DNA from: Desulfobulbus elongatus DSM 2908
GTDB taxonomy: Bacteria; Desulfobacterota; Desulfobulbia; Desulfobulbales; Desulfobulbaceae
Assembly (NCBI RefSeq): GCF_000621145.1
Contig: NZ_JHZB01000007.1
Coordinates: 1-64,000 of the forward strand
DNA: 64,000 nucleotides
Reading direction: 5' to 3'
In this document: positions 60,539 through 64,000 of the stretch, in pieces
Layout of the letters: each line of letters opens with the position of its first letter
Position numbering within the stretch: position 1 is the first letter of the stretch
Notes under the pieces: generated by a model
What the model saw: only the letters and a program-made list of their open reading frames with translations
Databases searched by the model: none
Told to the model about the DNA's origin: nothing
Position numbers and translations under genes: made by a program

Positions 60539-61678
60539 ATGAGGCCCAAGACGAAAACGCCGGAATGGGTTCCCGAAGGCCAGTGCGAAGGGTTTGCCTG
60601 CCGGGTGATGGATGGGGTGGCGGCCGGCCATGACGGCATCAGCACGTACAGCGGCACCGAGCAGGGGCAGAAACCCGCGGTCCGCCATCGGCGGCCGCAG
60701 CTCACCGCCCAGGAATACGCCGACGGCGTGCGCCGCGGCGACCGGGCCGTGCTCGGCCGGGCCATCACCCTGGTGGAGAGCAACGCGGCCCACCATATCG
60801 ACAAGGCCCAGGAGGTGCTCAAGATCCTGCTGCCCTACACCGGCGATTCCATCCGCATCGGCATCACCGGCGTGCCGGGGGTGGGCAAGTCCACCTTCAT
60901 CGAGACCTTCGGCTGCCACCTGATCGAACAGGGGCACAAGGTGGCCGTGCTGGCCGTGGATCCGTCCAGCTCCATCTCCGGCGGCTCCATCCTCGGCGAC
61001 AAGACCCGCATGGAGCGGCTCAGCCGGGACGAACGCTGCTTCATCCGGCCCTCGCCCGCCGGCACCACCCTGGGTGGCGTGGCCCGCAAAACCAGGGAAA
61101 CCATGCTGGTCTGCGAGGCCGCCGGCTTCGACGTGGTTCTGGTGGAGACCGTGGGCGTGGGCCAGAGCGAGACCACGGTCCGTTCCATGGTCGACTTCTT
61201 TCTCCTGCTGATGCTGGCCGGCGCCGGCGACGAGTTGCAGGGCATCAAGAAGGGCATCATGGAGTTGGCCGACGCCCTGGTGATCAACAAGGCGGACGGC
61301 AAGAACAAGCTCGTGGCCGAAACCGCGCGCGCCGAATACGAGCGTGCCCTCCACTACCTGCAACCCTCCACCGAGGGCTGGATCTCGCACGCCTACACCT
61401 GTTCGGCCCTGGCCAACGAGGGCATCGACGAGATCTGGAAGGTCATCGGCAAATACCGCGAGATCACCACCCGATCCGGGGTGTTCGCCCGGCACCGCAA
61501 GGAGCAGAACATCAAGTGGGTGCATGACATGCTCGACGACCACCTGCGCTCCCTGTTCGCCAGGCATCCGGGGGTGAACCGGATCATCAGGGATGTCGAG
61601 CGCAGCGTGGCCAATGGTTCCCTGCCCGCGGTGGCCGCGGTGCAGCAGTTGATCGCCGTGTTTGAATGCAAATCCTGA
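60539..61678 (+). CDS. meaB: MeaB/ArgK-family GTPase chaperone of methylmalonyl-CoA mutase
   Basis: 379 aa of the G3E GTPase family. Walker A GVPGVGKST (about residue 108), the switch-region DPSSSISGGSILGDKTRM and the base-specificity NKADG motif are present. MeaB guards cofactor loading and protects the mutase from inactivation. The first ~60 residues (TPEWVPEGQCEGFACRVMDG) form an extension beyond the typical MeaB start. AAGGAG lies before ATG 60539. It is the last gene of the R6-R7 operon. Confidence 0.93.
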   Translation: MRPKTKTPEWVPEGQCEGFACRVMDGVAAGHDGISTYSGTEQGQKPAVRHRRPQLTAQEYADGVRRGDRAVLGRAITLVESNAAHHIDKAQEVLKILLPYTGDSIRIGITGVPGVGKSTFIETFGCHLIEQGHKVAVLAVDPSSSISGGSILGDKTRMERLSRDERCFIRPSPAGTTLGGVARKTRETMLVCEAAGFDVVLVETVGVGQSETTVRSMVDFFLLLMLAGAGDELQGIKKGIMELADALVINKADGKNKLVAETARAEYERALHYLQPSTEGWISHAYTCSALANEGIDEIWKVIGKYREITTRSGVFARHRKEQNIKWVHDMLDDHLRSLFARHPGVNRIIRDVERSVANGSLPAVAAVQQLIAVFECKS

Positions 61679-61708
61679 CGGGCCGGCCGCCTGTCCGTCG
61701 ACTCAGGT

Positions 61709-61820
61709 CCCGATAACTTTTTCCGCGCCCAGAATTGTATCCGGTTGCCATGTCACTCCGGGCGTCCCGTTTGCCGGCGGGGCGTCGCTCCAATTGCAGG
61801 GCCGGAAAAAGTTATCCGGG
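61709..61820. repeat. Structured inverted-repeat element downstream of meaB
   Basis: CCCGATAACTTTTTCCGCGCCC (61709-61730) is nearly the exact reverse complement of 61797-61820 (ending GGAAAAAGTTATCCGGGG), with an inner segment of about 66 bases that itself can fold (GGGCGTCCCG / CGGGGCGTC). It may be a small transposon-like element or a long transcript hairpin. It lies between meaB and a small hypothetical gene. Confidence 0.55.
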
Positions 61821-61937
61821 GCTTGTCCGCGCACCAGAAAAACAGCGCCGTCCGCCCAGGGAAAGGCAACCGGGAACAGGCCCGGTCAGCCGCGAGGCAC
61901 ACCACCACACGGGCACATCCGCCGGGGAGCAACAAAC

Positions 61938-62132
61938 ATGAAAACAGCGCGCATCACCCTCGAACTGTCGGGCCAGACGCTCGACAACCTGCTCTATCTC
62001 GCCGCCCGCCTCCAGCGGCATCCCAACGACCTCACCGTCGACCTGCTCCATGCCGCCATCGAGGCCTCCATGGACAGCGCCGACGCCCAGACATCCCTCA
62101 TAGAGCAGCCGTCAAACGGCGTCCTGCAGTAG
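61938..62132 (+). CDS. Small hypothetical protein (64 aa), ribbon-helix-helix-like
   Basis: 64 aa. The pattern MKTARITLELSGQTLDNL followed by helices (LLYLAARLQRHPNDLTVDLLHAAIEASMD written in two pieces: LLYLAARLQRHPN, then DLTVDLLHAAIEA) suggests a ribbon-helix-helix fold like CopG/Arc regulators. GGGGAGC lies before ATG 61938. It is convergent with the metal permease gene, 11 bases apart. It may be a regulator or antitoxin-like protein, but no toxin gene is seen. Confidence 0.5.
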   Translation: MKTARITLELSGQTLDNLLYLAARLQRHPNDLTVDLLHAAIEASMDSADAQTSLIEQPSNGVLQ

Positions 62133-62143
62133 CGCCCCGCCGG

Positions 62144-63433
62144 TCATCCGGCCGGCGGCTCTTGTTGTGCCGCCATCTCCGGGATTTTCCTGCCGTGGGG
62201 ATCGTCCCGCAGCTCGCCCAGTTGTTCGTGCAGATACTCGGCGGCGTCCTGGCTCAGATGCTCCAACTGATGGGCGGTGGCGTGCAACTCTTCCCTGGGG
62301 GTGCCGATCCGGGCCAGATAGGTCTCCCACAGGCGGTGGGCGCGCAGCACCTTGTTGGCCTCGGCCTCGCCCGCCGGGCTCAGGGCGAAGCCGGCGCCCT
62401 CCTGCGCGAGCAGCCCTTCCTGCAGCATGTATCTCAGCGCCCTGGTCATCTCCTTGGGCTTGATCTCGACATAGGTGGCGATCGCCTCCCGCGGGACAGC
62501 GGCCCGGGAGCGGAGGATGGTGGTGAGGATGTCCTCGATGTGCTGCTGCGGCACCAGCCGGCGCAGCCGCAGCCAGCGCGACAGCAGGCCGTATTTGGGC
62601 GCCAGCGTCCAGACGGCCAGGAATTGCAGGGTGCAGAACACGATGATGGCGCCGCCGCCCGCCGAATCGAGCCAGACGCAGACATAGAGCCCGCCGATGA
62701 CGCTGGTCACCCCGAACAGGCCGGCCAGGACCATCATCTTGTCCAGCCGGTCGCTCAGCAGATAGGCCGTGGCCGCCGGCGTGATCAGCAGGCCCACCAC
62801 CAGGATCACGCCCACCATCGACACCGCGCTGACCACCACCAGGGACACGCAGGTGGTCAGCAAATAGTCGAGCAAAAGCACGGGCAGGCCGATGCTCGCC
62901 GCCATGATCGGGTCGAAGGTGGCGATCTGGAAGTAGCGGAAAAAGAGGATCAGCACGGTCAGCACCACGCAGGCCACCGTGCCGCTGACCCAGAGGTCGG
63001 CATCGGTGATGCCGAGGATGTCGCCCATGATGAAATGCATCAGGTCGATATGGATGTACTGGCGGAAGACCGAGACCGCCACCACCCCCAGGGCGAAGAT
63101 GCCGGTGTACATGATGCCGATGGCGGCATCCTCCTTGACCCTGGAGATGCGGGCAACGAAGCTGATCAGGGCCACCGTGGCCACGGCGGCGATGAGGCTG
63201 CCGAGCAGCATGCCCGGTGCGTGGGCCTCCAGGCCGAACAGCAGCTTCATCACCAGGTAGCCGCCGGCCACGCCGGCGATCATGGCATGGCTGAGGGCGT
63301 CGCCCAGAAAGGCCATGCGGCGCAGCACCACCAGGCAGCCGACCACGCCCGAGACCAGGGCCACCACCGAGCCGCCGATCAGGGCCTTCTGGAAATAGGT
63401 CTCCCGCAGCGGGGCGAGCACGAGTTCCATCAT
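62144..63433 (-). CDS. Metal ABC transporter permease fused to a DtxR-like domain
   Basis: 429 aa. Residues about 1-275 are an ABC-3 (ZnuB/MntB) permease with about eight membrane helices (GDALSHAMIAGVAGG, MGVILVVGLLITPAATAYLL). The last ~140 residues (IEDILTTILRSRAAVPREAIATYV and LSPAGEAEANKVLRAHRLWETYL, with HQLEHLS) match the winged helix and metal-binding parts of DtxR/MntR-type repressors. GGAGG lies seven bases before ATG 63433, which overlaps the ATPase stop. The transporter probably imports Mn, Fe or Zn. The fused regulatory-type domain may sense the metal at the membrane; such fusions are known but poorly studied. Confidence 0.86.
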   Translation of the reverse strand: MMELVLAPLRETYFQKALIGGSVVALVSGVVGCLVVLRRMAFLGDALSHAMIAGVAGGYLVMKLLFGLEAHAPGMLLGSLIAAVATVALISFVARISRVKEDAAIGIMYTGIFALGVVAVSVFRQYIHIDLMHFIMGDILGITDADLWVSGTVACVVLTVLILFFRYFQIATFDPIMAASIGLPVLLLDYLLTTCVSLVVVSAVSMVGVILVVGLLITPAATAYLLSDRLDKMMVLAGLFGVTSVIGGLYVCVWLDSAGGGAIIVFCTLQFLAVWTLAPKYGLLSRWLRLRRLVPQQHIEDILTTILRSRAAVPREAIATYVEIKPKEMTRALRYMLQEGLLAQEGAGFALSPAGEAEANKVLRAHRLWETYLARIGTPREELHATAHQLEHLSQDAAEYLHEQLGELRDDPHGRKIPEMAAQQEPPAG

Positions 63434-64000
63434 GGCCGTTCCTCCCGGTGGACGATATCGCTGAAGATGCGGAGCCGCCCCTCGTAGACGCGGCTCAAGA
63501 GATCCTCGCGCAGCACCTCCCCAGGTCTGCCGTAGGCATACAGCCGCTGCTTGATCAGGATCAGCTTGTCGAAGTATTCGGCGGCGGTGGACAGATCGTG
63601 ATGGACCACCACCAGGGTCTTGCCCGATTTCTTCGCCCGTTCGAGCACATCGAGAATGGCCCGCTCGGTGGCCGCATCGACTCCGGCAAAGGGCTCGTCC
63701 AAGAGGAGGATGTCGCTGCCCTGGCTGAGCGCCCTGGCCAGGAACACCCGCTGCTGCTGGCCGCCGCTCAACTCGCCGATCTGCCGGTCGGCGAAATCCT
63801 GCATCCGCACCATTTCCAGTGCCTCGAGCGCCGCCTGCCGGTCCCGGTGGCCGGGATTGCGGTACCACGGGATCTGCTGATAGCGGCCCATCAGCGCCAC
63901 CTCGCGGACGGTGATGGGAAAATCCCAGTCCACGGCCCCGCGCTGGGGCACGTAGGCCACCTGGCCCTTGGCCTTCTGGGCGGGCTGGCCGTTGATCGCC
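63430..64000 (-). CDS. Metal ABC transporter ATP-binding protein (partial, runs off window)
   Basis: The 190 C-terminal residues are present; the N-terminus with Walker A lies beyond base 64000. Visible motifs are the Q-loop region VAYVPQRGAVDWDFPITV, signature LSGGQQQR, Walker B ILLLDEPFAGVD and the H-loop VVHHDLS. This set matches MntA/ZnuC-type ATPases. The stop overlaps the permease start by four bases, so the two are coupled. A substrate-binding protein is expected upstream, outside the window. Confidence 0.9.
   Translation of the reverse strand, partial: AINGQPAQKAKGQVAYVPQRGAVDWDFPITVREVALMGRYQQIPWYRNPGHRDRQAALEALEMVRMQDFADRQIGELSGGQQQRVFLARALSQGSDILLLDEPFAGVDAATERAILDVLERAKKSGKTLVVVHHDLSTAAEYFDKLILIKQRLYAYGRPGEVLREDLLSRVYEGRLRIFSDIVHREERP

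Overview
The window is high-GC DNA from an anaerobic Gram-negative bacterium. It combines B12-dependent methylmalonyl-CoA mutase with MeaB, a class III (glycyl-radical) ribonucleotide reductase, a CbiK-type chelatase with a signal peptide, several TonB receptors and a Cache/CZB chemoreceptor. This suits a sulfate-reducing or propionate-metabolising deltaproteobacterium of the Desulfobulbaceae type. That placement is inferred from gene content; no rRNA or other taxonomic marker is present.

Layout. 1-1230 is a scar region: an ISL3-type transposase tail, a frameshifted IS21 istA fragment, two repeat-like units resembling a decayed type I-E CRISPR array, and a lower-GC small hypothetical gene behind an attC-like core. 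1494-7560 holds an AraC-family regulator divergent from a Tat-exported, PaoABC-like molybdenum aldehyde oxidoreductase. 7599-11287 (minus strand) carries a chemoreceptor and hldD.

11730-56140 is dominated by cobalamin. Seven B12 riboswitches lie in 45 kb (five plus strand, two minus strand). They control: (R1) a TonB receptor; (R2, minus) a TonB receptor plus CobN paralogue 1; (R3) a run of sixteen same-strand genes, mostly overlapping: exbB-exbD-tonB, a CcsA/Ccs1-like pair, a BtuF-BtuC-BtuD-like ABC importer, CobN paralogue 2, a TonB receptor, ChlD-like and ChlI-like AAA+ subunits, a further TonB receptor, an ABC-2 transporter and CbiZ; (R4) a TonB receptor, cob(I)alamin adenosyltransferase, a radical SAM/SPASM protein, a nitrilase-family protein, periplasmic CbiK and the divergent CobN paralogue 3; (R5, minus) nrdD-nrdG; (R6 and R7 in tandem) mutA-mutB-meaB.

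Read together, these genes describe corrinoid or cobalt import across the outer membrane (TonB receptors energised by ExbBD-TonB), transfer across the inner membrane (BtuFCD-like), metal insertion or removal in a tetrapyrrole by large CobN-type subunits driven by ChlI/ChlD, salvage by CbiZ and CobO, and then use of adenosylcobalamin by methylmalonyl-CoA mutase. The most unusual points are two complete riboswitch-terminator modules in series ahead of a B12-dependent enzyme, three CobN paralogues (two paired with TonB receptors, one paired with periplasmic CbiK), and a cytochrome-c-biogenesis-like membrane pair plus a radical SAM and a nitrilase protein inside the B12 regulon.

61709-64000 contains a structured inverted-repeat element, a 64-aa hypothetical protein, and (minus strand) a metal ABC permease fused to a DtxR-like domain with its ATPase, which runs off the window.
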